Shown here: positions 35,407 to 44,912 of the stretch, piece after piece | Position numbering within the stretch: position 1 is the first letter of the stretch | Layout of the letters: each line of letters starts with the position of its first letter | Source of the DNA: Promethearchaeota archaeon | GTDB taxonomy: Archaea; Asgardarchaeota; Lokiarchaeia; Sigynarchaeales; SOKP01 | Length of the DNA: 63,087 nucleotides | NCBI GenBank assembly: GCA_019058515.1 | Contig: JAHPYY010000185.1 | Location: 1-63,087, forward strand | Direction of reading: 5' to 3' | Notes under the pieces: generated by a model | The model's database searches: none | What the model was told of the DNA's origin: nothing | The model's input: the letters and a program-made list of their open reading frames with translations, nothing else | Translations under genes and position numbers: made by a program

Positions 35407-35853
35407 TCACTCTTGCTTTAATTCGTAAACTGTATCGCAGCATGAATCTCCTTCAGCAACAGTTTTTAATACTTTTAGTTCAATATTGTCGCTCACCGCA
35501 GTTTTGAAGTATTCGTAATCGATTTCCATTACAGCTTCGCAAAGTTCTCTCGAAGTTTGCTCTAAACCGAAAGGGCATTTTGTGCCCTGAATTTGAAATT
35601 TCTCGTCAGAAATCGACTTAACTTCTACTGAATCTGGACTATAGCTTTTGGAAAACGCCTTTGCCACGGTGCTTAACTTGTTATTTGGAAGCTTGCTCTT
35701 AATTTTCAAACCAAGAGCTCGCCCTTGCTTGCCGCATATTTCTTTAATGATGGGCAAAGCTTCTTTCCCAAATTTATCGTAGAAAGCTCGTATTAACATT
35801 CCCTGAGCTTCCAGGGGATTTTTAGGCAATATTTCCTTGTCGTTATCTGTCAT
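35407..35853 (-). CDS. L-2-amino-thiazoline-4-carboxylic acid hydrolase-like protein
   Basis: A 148-residue soluble protein starting at ATG 35853. The C-terminal half has the signature I associate with the ATC-hydrolase-like family: GTKCPFG, LCEAVMEIDYEYFKTAV and EGDSCCDTVYEL. The three cysteines in these motifs are spaced as in the family and may bind metal or act in catalysis. Most members have no demonstrated reaction, and the name comes from a few bacterial enzymes. It converges with the epimerase and is followed by an O-methyltransferase on the same strand, with about 30 bases between, suggesting co-transcription. Confidence 0.75.
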   Translation of the reverse strand: MTDNDKEILPKNPLEAQGMLIRAFYDKFGKEALPIIKEICGKQGRALGLKIKSKLPNNKLSTVAKAFSKSYSPDSVEVKSISDEKFQIQGTKCPFGLEQTSRELCEAVMEIDYEYFKTAVSDNIELKVLKTVAEGDSCCDTVYELKQE

Positions 35854-35882
35854 AGGATAAAGTAAACAAAAATAGCAAGTTA

Positions 35883-36479
35883 TTAAACTTTTCTACAGAC
35901 AAGCTCCCCTTTTCCAATGGGGACGATTAAAGCATCTAACCGTTTGTCAGCTAATGCTTTTTCTAACATCGGTTTCAGGGTTTCGTAATGGTTAATTGCG
36001 TTGTCTGCGACTAAAATACCACCTTTCACTAAATTTGGCACGATGAGATCGTAACATTCTCCATATACTTCTTTTTCGGCATCCAAAAAGCAAAAGGATA
36101 TGTTGTCATAATCGGAAATATGATCTAACGCATCCCCTTCTATTAACTCAACTGTATCTAATAAATTGGTTACATTAAAGGTATCTTTGGCCAACTTAAT
36201 TTTATCAGGTAAAATCTCAAAAGTTGTTAATTTTCTTTTGTTAAGTCGACATGCTAACGATATCCATAGAGCTGAATATCCTGCGCTGGCACCGATCTCT
36301 AGACAAACACCTTCAGGCGCAGTCGCCGCGAGAATACAAATAAATTTTCCAGTTTCAGGTGGTATTTGGCGAAGTCTTTCCATTCTTGGGGTGCCATCAA
36401 GACGGTCTTCGGCATCAAGCCTTTCTAGATATTTCATTCTCGATATAATTTCTTCTGGGATATCGTGAAACATAGTCAT
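35883..36479 (-). CDS. O-methyltransferase, class I SAM-dependent
   Basis: A 198-residue protein of the CCoAOMT/O-methyltransferase family 3 type. Motif [18 protein letters not shown] (about 74-90), the acidic end of strand 2 in [14 protein letters not shown], motif [13 protein letters not shown] (metal-binding Asp) and [12 protein letters not shown] complete the family pattern. It starts at ATG 36479, with another in-frame ATG two codons later. It is about 30 bases upstream of the ATC-hydrolase-like gene on the same strand. The substrate is unknown; catechol-like or small phenolic substrates are typical of the family. Confidence 0.85.
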   Translation of the reverse strand: MTMFHDIPEEIISRMKYLERLDAEDRLDGTPRMERLRQIPPETGKFICILAATAPEGVCLEIGASAGYSALWISLACRLNKRKLTTFEILPDKIKLAKDTFNVTNLLDTVELIEGDALDHISDYDNISFCFLDAEKEVYGECYDLIVPNLVKGGILVADNAINHYETLKPMLEKALADKRLDALIVPIGKGELVCRKV

Positions 36480-36552
36480 TAAATATACTGCTGAAGAGAA
36501 TATTAATTATTCCCTCATAAATATTTAAGACCAGTATTTTAAATAATAAAAA

Positions 36553-36981
36553 ATGAGAACGCCAAAAAGAGCTCCAATACAGTTTTACTTAGCAACGGTG
36601 TTTAGTTTATTAGGGCTTATCCTTCCTACTCACGTTTATCTCACTTACTCGCTCATAGAATTGTATTACATAGAATACAATTGGGTTTGGGGTTTAATAT
36701 TAGAGACACACTATTATTCGTGGGGATCAGTCTCGTATGCTAGTTTTATCTATTTAAAATATCCTACTTATTCGGCGCTCCTTCCCCTTTTTACGATCTC
36801 CTCCACGGTAATTATATTTACAACAATTTTTTTAGTGATTTTAATCAGCGAAATTAGAAATATTAATCAAGGAAATCAGTATCACAAGGAGAGAGTGGTT
36901 TCTTCAACGATTATTTTGTTTATTGTTGTTATGTTGCATACAATTCCTCAATTTCCAATTTATCTCCCTATTTCACCTTGA
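36553..36981 (+). CDS. Polytopic membrane protein interrupted by an in-frame TGA
   Basis: The open part encodes 142 residues from ATG 36553 with about three membrane helices (12-30, 78-98, 116-134) and no recognised domain. After TGA (36979-36981) the same frame stays open for 40 more codons to TAA 37102-37104. These encode a further hydrophobic segment (IYILAMLLASWGNR) and a charged tail rich in Lys/Asp/Glu. This continuity suggests a protein of about 182 residues in which TGA replaces a sense codon (for example TGG). It could be a nonsense mutation, a sequencing error, or recoding; no selenocysteine insertion element could be assessed by eye. Confidence 0.6.
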   Translation: MRTPKRAPIQFYLATVFSLLGLILPTHVYLTYSLIELYYIEYNWVWGLILETHYYSWGSVSYASFIYLKYPTYSALLPLFTISSTVIIFTTIFLVILISEIRNINQGNQYHKERVVSSTIILFIVVMLHTIPQFPIYLPISP

Positions 36982-37112
36982 ATTTATATTTTAGCTATGC
37001 TTTTAGCATCTTGGGGAAACAGAGTTGCCGTTTATTATATACCGATGTGGAAGGAATCTGAACAAGATTACGATGAAAGGTATAGAAAAAAGGATTTAAA
37101 TTAATATAAACC

Positions 37113-39695
37113 CTATCCTAAAATAGAAGTTACTCCAAATTGGGCACTTGTATACCCTAAATCTTCTGCCAATACTTCCGCAAATTCTTCACACTTCTTA
37201 CGGGACATTAAAACGACGCTACTGGCGTTTCCCCTAAACGAGGGATGGTACATACCAATAGTTTTTAGCGCCTTTCGTTTTTCTCCTTTTTGAGAAAGTA
37301 GAAGTGCGGTTCGGTACACGATTGCATCTGCCCAGGTAGGAGGATAGGTTAATTTTATCGCGTCGAGACAGATCATATAATATTTAAGTGCCTTTTCGGT
37401 GTCTCCTAACCGTTCGTAAAATGCCGCTAAGTTTCCCGGTATATTTTCCGGTGTAGCTTCTGTTACAAGCCCTTCACTTAACTCCAAACTTCTCAAGGTT
37501 GCTCGTTCGCATAAATCAAGGTCGTCTCCCATTTCTCCCATTATTGCGAGGTTTCCACACAATTTTTGAGCAAATCTGGCGGGAAGGTTGTTCAAGGCTT
37601 CTTCAAGCCATACATCTACTTTCTGTTTTAAGTAATTGTAAATGACCTTGGGGCAAAAACGTTTAGGATACTCACCCGCGTCCCACATTTTTTGGTATTT
37701 CTTCATACCTTCCTGATCCAAATACTGAACTCCTTGTATCCAAATTGTAAGGAAAGACATTTCCATTAAAAGTTTAACCGTTCTATCTTGCTCTTCAGCT
37801 TTTTCGAGTATTAGTAAGAACGGTTTCCGAATAAGTGAGTCCATTCTGTCAAGCATGTCTTTTGTAATTCTTTTGCTCGCATCTCGATGCTCCTCAGGGT
37901 AATGCACCTGAGAGAGGACATCAAGAATATCCAAATATACTTGATTTTTGTTATAGAGAGCGTTTAAATACGGTGCTATTTGCATAGTGGTAATTGATAA
38001 TGCTCCCACTTGGTCCTCGAACTCGGATTGAATAGTACTTTTAGTTGTAACCTCAACTTGCTTATTTAACAATTCAAATATATCTACCGTCATCCCTATG
38101 GAATCGTATGTGGCTTTTTGAACAATTTCTCCAAGATTTGCTGAAAATTCGGTATAATCGATCTCTTTTGAAAGGTATTTTGCCTTTTCTTCGTACATTA
38201 GAGCGACATACTCTTTCCAATCGTCTCTCTTCGGTTGCATTATTCGCACTTCGAATCCTAAGATTACTTGATCTGCTCTTGCTTCGTCTGTATTTTCTTT
38301 CATTAATTCTATTGTCTTATAAGTATAGTCTGCTGCTAGTTTTGAAGCTTCTTCTAACTCGAAGTTTCTTGTTGTGCTTATCAACATACTTACAAATGTT
38401 AATAGATTGCTTGAATTATCAGTAATTCCTGGAAATTTGTTTGTTCGTATCATTTCTCTGATCCCTGGTTTATAACTATTTCTGATCATTCTCATAGCGT
38501 TCTCTATAGAAATCTCAAAAACTTTTTGTTGATACTCTTCAGCTGAGATCTCCCCAGATGACATTTTTTGACTAAATTCAGTATATAAGGATCTTACATC
38601 GTAGGAGACTGCTTCCGTATCTTCGCTGATTTCTTGAGTTTGTTTCATAAATTCTCTAAAACTCGAAGAGAATTTCTGACTTTCAGTAATCACCAATCCT
38701 AAAAAATGAGATTCAGGAAATTCTTCCACCCACTTTTTAAAGAACCTGATCCTATCGACTTCTGCTTGGGCATAGCGTGCAATAGCGTTTTCGTATATTC
38801 TCATGGTCAGGTCTGCTACGAAAAGTTTGAGTTCAGAGGATTTTTCAATAGCTTTAATAAGTCCAATTGGAAGTTCTGCTTCTACAAATTCAAATTTATC
38901 CCAGCAAGAACTAAAAATTTCTTGAAAGTTTGGACTTTCAACTTCATTTGGGCGTCGGTTCCACCATATGCCCTTAATTTGTGGTCCAACTCGCTCCCAA
39001 AATCTCCGATAGTTTAGATGATTGAAATCCCACCCAGAATACCCTAAAAATAAACAAGGATACCTTTTCAATAGGTTTTCAAAAACGGTTCCCTTAGGAG
39101 CCGAAAAACCTTTAACGCTTTTATACGCCGAAGCGACGCTTACAATTGTATTTGGTCGTTCGATGGTTCCATGAACTTTACATAGAATAAACTTGCTGAG
39201 ATCTTGATTTTCTTTCATATTCTTTTCAAAGAAGTCTATGTATTCGATATTATCAACTAAAAGCTCAAAATCTACTCCTTCTTCCTTTAGTGCTTTTTCC
39301 AGGTACACATCAAAATTAGTTGTAAAGCATGCTTTTAAGACACCTTTTTTTGCTAAACGAGCCAGAGTGTAGTGATTAGCATTAGGTTCTGTAACATCTA
39401 ACGCTTCAAAAGCCCTATACATTCTTTCGTCCAAGACATTCGAGAAAGCTTCAAATACTATTTCCGGTTGCATACTTGGGTCCTTAAGAATCATATCTTT
39501 AGGTATATTGTAATCATCAGGAACTCTGTCAAAAAATGCTTTAAGAATCTCTTCTGTTAGCTGCCACCACGAAGGAGAGCAACTAGGTGGAGGAATTGAT
39601 ATTCCCGCTCCACAAAATATTATGAAACCCTCTTCTATAAGACCATGGAAAGCCTCTTCCAGTTTTTGGATTTGTAATCTTGTCATATTTTCCAA
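37113..39695 (-). CDS. SIR2-like domain protein with long helical-repeat C-terminus
   Basis: An 860-residue protein starting at ATG 39695. The N-terminal 260 residues form a SIR2-like NAD-binding domain: IIFCGAGISIPPPS (25-38), CFTTNFDVYLEKAL with N127, KVHGTI with H175, and LFLGYSGWDFNHL (215-227). These match SIR2_2-type domains, in which the Asn/His pair cleaves NAD. The remaining 600 residues are helical. The last 170 look like TPR repeats (for example NIPGNLAAFYERLGDTEKALKYY), and coiled or HEAT-like helices precede them. SIR2 fused to large helical regions is typical of NAD-depleting anti-phage proteins such as DSR-type effectors. No partner genes lie next to it. Confidence 0.8.
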   Translation of the reverse strand: MENMTRLQIQKLEEAFHGLIEEGFIIFCGAGISIPPPSCSPSWWQLTEEILKAFFDRVPDDYNIPKDMILKDPSMQPEIVFEAFSNVLDERMYRAFEALDVTEPNANHYTLARLAKKGVLKACFTTNFDVYLEKALKEEGVDFELLVDNIEYIDFFEKNMKENQDLSKFILCKVHGTIERPNTIVSVASAYKSVKGFSAPKGTVFENLLKRYPCLFLGYSGWDFNHLNYRRFWERVGPQIKGIWWNRRPNEVESPNFQEIFSSCWDKFEFVEAELPIGLIKAIEKSSELKLFVADLTMRIYENAIARYAQAEVDRIRFFKKWVEEFPESHFLGLVITESQKFSSSFREFMKQTQEISEDTEAVSYDVRSLYTEFSQKMSSGEISAEEYQQKVFEISIENAMRMIRNSYKPGIREMIRTNKFPGITDNSSNLLTFVSMLISTTRNFELEEASKLAADYTYKTIELMKENTDEARADQVILGFEVRIMQPKRDDWKEYVALMYEEKAKYLSKEIDYTEFSANLGEIVQKATYDSIGMTVDIFELLNKQVEVTTKSTIQSEFEDQVGALSITTMQIAPYLNALYNKNQVYLDILDVLSQVHYPEEHRDASKRITKDMLDRMDSLIRKPFLLILEKAEEQDRTVKLLMEMSFLTIWIQGVQYLDQEGMKKYQKMWDAGEYPKRFCPKVIYNYLKQKVDVWLEEALNNLPARFAQKLCGNLAIMGEMGDDLDLCERATLRSLELSEGLVTEATPENIPGNLAAFYERLGDTEKALKYYMICLDAIKLTYPPTWADAIVYRTALLLSQKGEKRKALKTIGMYHPSFRGNASSVVLMSRKKCEEFAEVLAEDLGYTSAQFGVTSILG

Positions 39696-39757
39696 ACCTA
39701 ACAGATTTCTTATTAATACAAAGCAAAGAATATTAATCCTTTCGAATTTAGTATTCC

Positions 39758-40093
39758 TTATTTACTTTTTTTAGTTTGGATCAGAGCAATTCGCTCTTCG
39801 TCTAATTCAAATGGTCTAACTCCGGTGCTTAGGCTAAGAATGACATCGGGAGATTCCTTCCTTATAGCGTTAATGATATCTCCGATACCATCAAGATCTT
39901 TGGTCAGATTTCCGTCTTTGTCTCTTGAGTATAAATACACGATAGTTGCTCCAGCATCGTAAGCCTTCTTAACATCTACTGCGTACTCTTCTGATGTGTA
40001 GGGTACAGCAGGATTTTACTCCTTCTTCGGTCCACTGCCACAGATAGTAACCGTAATGATAAGCTTATTTTCGGGATTTAAGTTGACTTCCAT
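39758..40093 (-). pseudogene. BKACE (beta-keto acid cleavage enzyme) remnant
   Basis: From ATG 40093 the frame reads ITVTICGSGPKKE, then TAA (40016-40018), then NPAVPYTSEEYAVDVKKAYDAGATIVYL and SRDKDGNLTKDLDGIGDII, ending in LSLSTGVRPFELDEERIAL and a stop at 39758. This matches the first 110 residues or so of DUF849/BKACE enzymes (about 280-300 residues). The TAA sits where the family usually has a Gln (KEQNPAVPYT), so CAA to TAA is the likely change. The 3' two-thirds, including later metal ligands, are absent. It lies next to the broken acyl-CoA synthetase, so a catabolic block appears to be decaying. Confidence 0.85.
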
Positions 40094-40179
40094 TTTTCAA
40101 TTAGGACATTATTTCTAATAAAATAAATTCAATAAAAAATGAGATTATTTGTTTGGTTCAAACTCCTTTATTAATTGTT

Positions 40180-41716
40180 TTAGGAGCGATGGACGATCAC
40201 CTTCGCAAGGCGGGTTATGGGAAATTCTTTTTTAACGACTGCTTTTTTAGGGACTTTAAAATCCGCTAATTCTTTCTTACAAAACTCTATAATCTCAGAC
40301 TCTGAAACTGTTTTTCCTTCTTCTGGTACCACTGCTAACCACACCACATCGTTGTATATGGGATCAGGCATACCAACTGCAGCTGTAAGGGCAACACTGG
40401 GGTGTTGAACTGCCACATCTTCTACTTCAGAAGGGAGTACGGTGTAACTGCCGACGCGAATGATGAATTTTTTCCTCCCCTTGATGTATATACCTTCTTC
40501 TTCGGTTAAATACCCTAAATCTCCCGAACGACACCAACCATCGCCAGTAAAGGTAGCTTTGGTTTCTTCAGGCATTTTGTAGTATTCTGGAATGCACAAG
40601 GTCCCCTTAAAGAGCATCTCCCCTATCTCTCCCGGAAGTAACTCGTTATCATCATCATCCACAATTTTAATATATTGTTCAGGAAACAATTTTCCCACAT
40701 ATCCGTTAGCCAACTCCTCAAGAGAATCACCTATCTCAGTATGAGATACTTCTAAACCGATTTCAGTATTTCCATACATCGTTACAATGTTGGACATATC
40801 CTCGCTTTTATGTCGTTAAGTAACTCTAAGCTCATTTTCTCTCCGCTCATCATTACTAATTTCAACGAACTTAAGTCAAAAATATCTAGATCCGGTAAGC
40901 TTAAGGTAATAGCTAACATCGTAGGAACGCCACCAGTGACTGTAATTTTGTGTTTCTTTATGGCTCACAGTACTCTGTAAGGATTCCATTGTTCTTGTAG
41001 AATTATTTTGCACCTTCCCCAATGGCAATACCCATTATCTCAACAGACCCCCCACCATGACTCGGAGGAAAGTTCTGAAGAACTGGGAGCCTATCCCATG
41101 GAACTCCAAGTTCTTCCGATTTCTCTATAAAGTAACTAGTCTCGTAATACGCAGGATGAGTAATATTAATGTGTGTTAAAAACGCCGCTTTCAGAACCCC
41201 TCTAGTCCTTCCGGTAAAGATAATAAGCGCTCCCTCATTCGGATCTAATTCAGCTCTTCGCTGTCTGAAAGCTTCGATATAATCCTCATTTCCCTTCAGC
41301 AAATTGTCAAAAAATTCTCCAAACTCGTCTTTTCCAACCATAAAATACTTGATATTCGGGGTAAATTCTGGTCCAAGCTCCTGCATGGTTTTAGCCAAGT
41401 CGTACCCCCTTACTTTCCCAATTAGTATTGCCAATTTTGGCTATACTTGGGGAATAAATCGACAGTAATCTGCTGGTCTAAAACGTACATCCATAGGTAC
41501 AATTATAGCTCCAATCGACATGATAGCCAATTCAACTAATACATATTCCATTATCATAGGTAATATGATTACTATCCTATCTCCTTTCTTTATACCCAAA
41601 CTTAACAACGATTCAGCTAGTTTATTAATCACCTGAAGAAATTCTTCTGTGTTGTATTTGGACCATTTATGCTTGATGTACGGAAAAGTAGGATCTTCTT
41701 TTGCCCAGTACTCCAC
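40180..41716 (-). pseudogene. Acyl-CoA synthetase (AMP-binding) pseudogene in several fragments
   Basis: Three open fragments in different frames reconstruct one ANL-family acyl-CoA/AMP ligase. The N-terminal part is 41441-41716 (SLLSLGIKKGDRIVIILP). The middle is 41003-41434, where the P-loop region reads IIFTGRTRGVLKAAFLTH instead of the usual TSGTTGxPKG form. A short stretch at about 40800-40960 encodes ITVTGGVPTMLAITLSLPDL. The C-terminal part is 40180-40797 with MYGNTEIG, GDGWCRSGDLGYL, IKGRKKFIIRVG and VPKKAVVKKEFPITRLAKV. The frame changes and the degraded ATP-binding loop show that it is non-functional. The remaining length (about 510 codons) is normal for the family, so decay is recent to intermediate. 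Confidence 0.87.
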
Positions 41717-41996
41717 ATAATCGAAGAGAAAATTTAACTTAGGTATTTTTATAATAGTTTAGGTTTTTTTTGTATCTATATTTTAATAGTGATTAGTTCA
41801 TGAAATGTCGCTATCTTATTTTATTTTAAGTACAACAGCATGAAAAATAGCAAATCGATTATAAATTAATTTATCAATTTTTTGAATTGATTACTAAGGT
41901 TTATAAGCAAATAATTAAAAAAAAGGAGCTCAATTCGAGCTATTATTTAAATTTATAACAGATCCATAAGCTAGCAGCAAGAGATTATTTGTATTT

Positions 41997-42266
41997 CTAA
42001 CGCAATTTGTTCATTAAAGTAGAAACTAATTGAAAATTTGGATATTCTTCCTTTTGTATTGAAGTATAAACTTCGCACTCCTTGCAATTTTTATATTTCT
42101 TAGCGAATTCCCCTTGGACTTCACCACCGCACAACGTTCCAGATACGACCCAACACGCTCTACCCGCGTTCTTTCCATCGTGAGTTCCGTTCAATCTACC
42201 TTCTCTTGCTGCAGGACATGTATTTTGGGCATTACATTTCATAATATCCCAACAATTATTTTTCAT
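41997..42266 (-). CDS. Two-CW domain protein
   Basis: An 89-residue small cysteine-rich protein. CWDIMKCNAQNTCPAAR and ACWVVSGTLCGG, followed by KKYKNCKECEVY, form the double CW pattern of the two-CW family, likely binding metal through its cysteines. I take the start at ATG 42266, which has GAGGA eight bases upstream; an in-frame TTG lies at 42281. The role of the family is not known; related domains often sit in or beside sensory proteins. It stands alone between two long gaps. Confidence 0.8.
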   Translation of the reverse strand: MKNNCWDIMKCNAQNTCPAAREGRLNGTHDGKNAGRACWVVSGTLCGGEVQGEFAKKYKNCKECEVYTSIQKEEYPNFQLVSTLMNKLR

Positions 42267-42281
42267 GTTTTTGTTCCTCAA

Positions 42282-42762
42282 CTCAAAATTAATTAAAGGT
42301 GTCTAAAATATCATTATTAGATACTTCCGAGAAGTACAATTAGAATAATTAAAATTAATAGTTAAAAATGTATCAAAAATTATATCAGTATATTACAATA
42401 GGACGGACAACGTAAAAAAATGTTAAAAAATTGAAGATAATCGATCGTTAATATCAATTTAATTTACGAAAACGATAAAATAGTAATCTCGCTTTTTTTT
42501 TATGAGTAATTCGCTTTGAATATTTCAATTTGGAAAGATGAGTATTTATATTATATATACAGACCAAATGATTACTCTTTTTAAATTAATAATAAACTGT
42601 TATATTAACTCTCACTTAAAATATAGTTCCTCTCTACTTCTACCGCTACATCGTTCATGTGCATGTTTGGTATTATCAAACATACGATGGAAAAAAGATA
42701 AAAAATCTACATTACTGATAAATCACTTTTAAAAAGCGAAATTCTTATAGCTGATTAAGAAT
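42282..42762. other. Intergenic region without recognised features
   Basis: About 480 AT-rich bases between the two-CW gene and the end of sucD. ORFs of about 60 codons exist but lack a ribosome site or any protein-like pattern. Short T-rich runs near 42490-42500 could be promoter or terminator material. Nothing firm. Confidence 0.35.
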
Positions 42763-43623
42763 TTATAATAATTCCCGGGCGATCTTGGGAACATCCCATG
42801 GAAAGTCTGCAATATAAACCCCAGCTTTTTTTAAAGCTTTAATTTTGCCTTTTGCGGTTCCAAAATCCCCGGAGATAATTGCGCCTGCGTGTCCCATCCG
42901 CTTACCTTCCGGAGCATATTTACCTGCTATGTGCCCAATAACTGGTTTTTTCACGTTCTCTTTGATATATATTGCGGCTTTTTCCTCCTCGTCCGATCCA
43001 ATTTCTCCGATTATTACCATCACCTTCGAGTTTTCATCTTCGTTATAATATTTAATCGCTTCAAGTAATGTCGTACCGCGCACTGGATCGCCGCCTATTC
43101 CCATAAGAACCGAAATTCCCATTCCCTCGTTCCCTAATGCGTGACAAATCTCGTTCGAAAGCGTTCCACTTTTCGAGATTACTGCAATGTTTCCAAAATT
43201 AGCTAAATCGTTAGGCATAATCCCAAGTTTTATGTGTTCGGGGACCAATATCCCTGGAGTGTTTGGACCTACAAGATGAAGATCCTTTTCATGAGCGATA
43301 TCGACAAGTCGGAGCATGTCATATATGGGAATATTTTCTGTAATAATACAGGTTTGAACGATATTAGAATCCAAACTTTCTTTTACAGCATCATATGCGA
43401 ATTTGGCTGGGACAAACACAATACTGGTGTCAGCACCATGTTCTCTTACAGCATTACTAACAGTATTGTAAACAGGTACGCCATGAACTTCTTGCCCTTC
43501 TTTACCTGGGGTAACTCCCGCAACTATATTGGTACCAAAATCGAGCATTAGGTGAGTATGAAAAGTGCCTTGACCCCCTGTTATTCCTTGGACAATTACT
43601 CTTGAATTTTTTCCGATATACAT
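42763..43623 (-). CDS. sucD: Succinyl-CoA synthetase alpha subunit
   Basis: A 286-residue ADP/GDP-forming CoA ligase subunit. The CoA-binding Rossmann part carries VIVQGITGGQGTFHTH, the middle has KSGTLSNEICHAL and GIGGDPVRGT, and the phosphohistidine loop is KRMGHAGAIISG with the active H245. It catalyses succinyl-CoA conversion to succinate coupled to nucleotide triphosphate formation, together with the beta subunit upstream. The start, ATG 43623, is only eight bases after the sucC stop, so the two form an operon. Nearby broken acyl-CoA genes suggest that other organic-acid metabolism in this block is decaying while sucCD is kept. Confidence 0.93.
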   Translation of the reverse strand: MYIGKNSRVIVQGITGGQGTFHTHLMLDFGTNIVAGVTPGKEGQEVHGVPVYNTVSNAVREHGADTSIVFVPAKFAYDAVKESLDSNIVQTCIITENIPIYDMLRLVDIAHEKDLHLVGPNTPGILVPEHIKLGIMPNDLANFGNIAVISKSGTLSNEICHALGNEGMGISVLMGIGGDPVRGTTLLEAIKYYNEDENSKVMVIIGEIGSDEEEKAAIYIKENVKKPVIGHIAGKYAPEGKRMGHAGAIISGDFGTAKGKIKALKKAGVYIADFPWDVPKIARELL

Positions 43624-43631
43624 AAAATCAC

Positions 43632-44759
43632 TTATCCATTGGTTATTAGCGTTTTAATTTTTTCGACTGCTTGAAGGAAGTCTTTAAACGCGTTAATTCC
43701 TTCTTTTTTTAATATTTCAATCCCCTCAAGATGTTTAGTACCCATTAATCTAATCACCATTGGAGGGGCATCTTTGAAGCGTTTTAACGCCTGAACTATC
43801 CCTTCAGCAATATAGTCGCAACGCGTTATCCCTCCAAAAATATTAATCAAAATGGCTTTAGGATTTAGTTTGATAATTAGTTCTAACGCTTTATATACTC
43901 TCTCTGGTTTAGCACCTCCTCCAAGATCTAGGAAATTCGCGGGTTTAATTCCCATTTCTGATAAAACATCGACTAATTCAATCGTAAGCCCCGCACCATT
44001 CCCTAAAACCCCTACTTCTCCATCGAGTTCTACAAAGAAGAGATTATTCTCATTTGCGTATTTTTCAAAATCTGTAAGTTTTTTTTCTTGGAACTCTTTT
44101 GTTATAGGCCGCCTAAACACCGCATTCTCGTCTAAGACCATTTTACCATCTAAGGCTATCAATCCTGTAGGAGTAAGGGCTAAAGGGTTAATTTCTACGA
44201 GAAGCGCTTCGGTTTCCAGAGCAATTTTCCACATTTTTAAGAAAATATCTGTTGCGTTTTTAAGCGTATGGTTATTAAATCCAAGCTTGCTTGACACCTC
44301 TTGAGCAATTTGTTCAGTTAAACCATTAGTTATGTTGAAATTTTTCCTTATAATTAACTCAGGAGTATTGACAGCAACTTCTTCTATCTCGATTCCTCCT
44401 TCTTTACTTGCTAGTAAGTAAAATTGCCTTCCAGAAGCGTCCAATGTGATGGAACAGTAATATTCGTGTTTGATTTCTGCTAGTTCTTCAACTAGTACTG
44501 CTTCTACCTTGTAGCCGCTTAGTTCCCTTTGAAAGTAATTCCTGCACAAATCTACTCCTTCATCTCGCGTCTGAGCAATTTTAATTAGTCCGACCTTTTT
44601 TCGGCTCCCTATTGCTATTTGAGATTTTACAATAGCGGGAAAGGATATCTTGCTTAATGTAGCTCCAATGTTATCGTCCCTGGTAACTGTAACTCCCTTT
44701 AGCACTGGTAAATTAAAGTTCTTAAATATTTCCTTTGATTCGTATTCAAGTAATCTTAT
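43632..44759 (-). CDS. sucC: Succinyl-CoA synthetase beta subunit with apparent ATA start
   Basis: ATP-grasp subunit of succinyl-CoA synthetase (IKSQIAIGSRKKVG-type N-terminus, ALLVEINPLALTPTG, FLDLGGGAKPERVYKAL and LINIFGGITRCDYIAEGIV). A GTG at 44705 would open the frame, but it would cut off a conserved start. The same frame upstream encodes IRLLEYESKEIFKNFNLP, the normal SucC N-terminus, beginning with ATA 44757-44759. A Shine-Dalgarno-like AAGGTGA lies six bases before it, and the stop TAA just upstream excludes any other start. So ATA is probably the initiation codon, or a mutated ATG. The corrected length is about 375 residues, normal for SucC. Confidence 0.9.
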   Translation of the reverse strand: MRLLEYESKEIFKNFNLPVLKGVTVTRDDNIGATLSKISFPAIVKSQIAIGSRKKVGLIKIAQTRDEGVDLCRNYFQRELSGYKVEAVLVEELAEIKHEYYCSITLDASGRQFYLLASKEGGIEIEEVAVNTPELIIRKNFNITNGLTEQIAQEVSSKLGFNNHTLKNATDIFLKMWKIALETEALLVEINPLALTPTGLIALDGKMVLDENAVFRRPITKEFQEKKLTDFEKYANENNLFFVELDGEVGVLGNGAGLTIELVDVLSEMGIKPANFLDLGGGAKPERVYKALELIIKLNPKAILINIFGGITRCDYIAEGIVQALKRFKDAPPMVIRLMGTKHLEGIEILKKEGINAFKDFLQAVEKIKTLITNG

Positions 44760-44912
44760 ACTTTGCTCACCTTATTGAATTAATTTAAATCTTTATCGTC
44801 TATTAATAAAATTTAGTATTATAATTACAAAAAAAGAAGTTTAGTTTTGCTGTATCCTTGCAGGAGGAATATATACATCTCTAAGTTCAGTTCTTTCAAG
44901 GGATATTGCTTC

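Noticed and set aside
42538..42732. 64-codon ORF in the gap upstream of sucD's end
   Set aside because: Low-complexity AT-rich sequence, no ribosome site and no recognisable domain.
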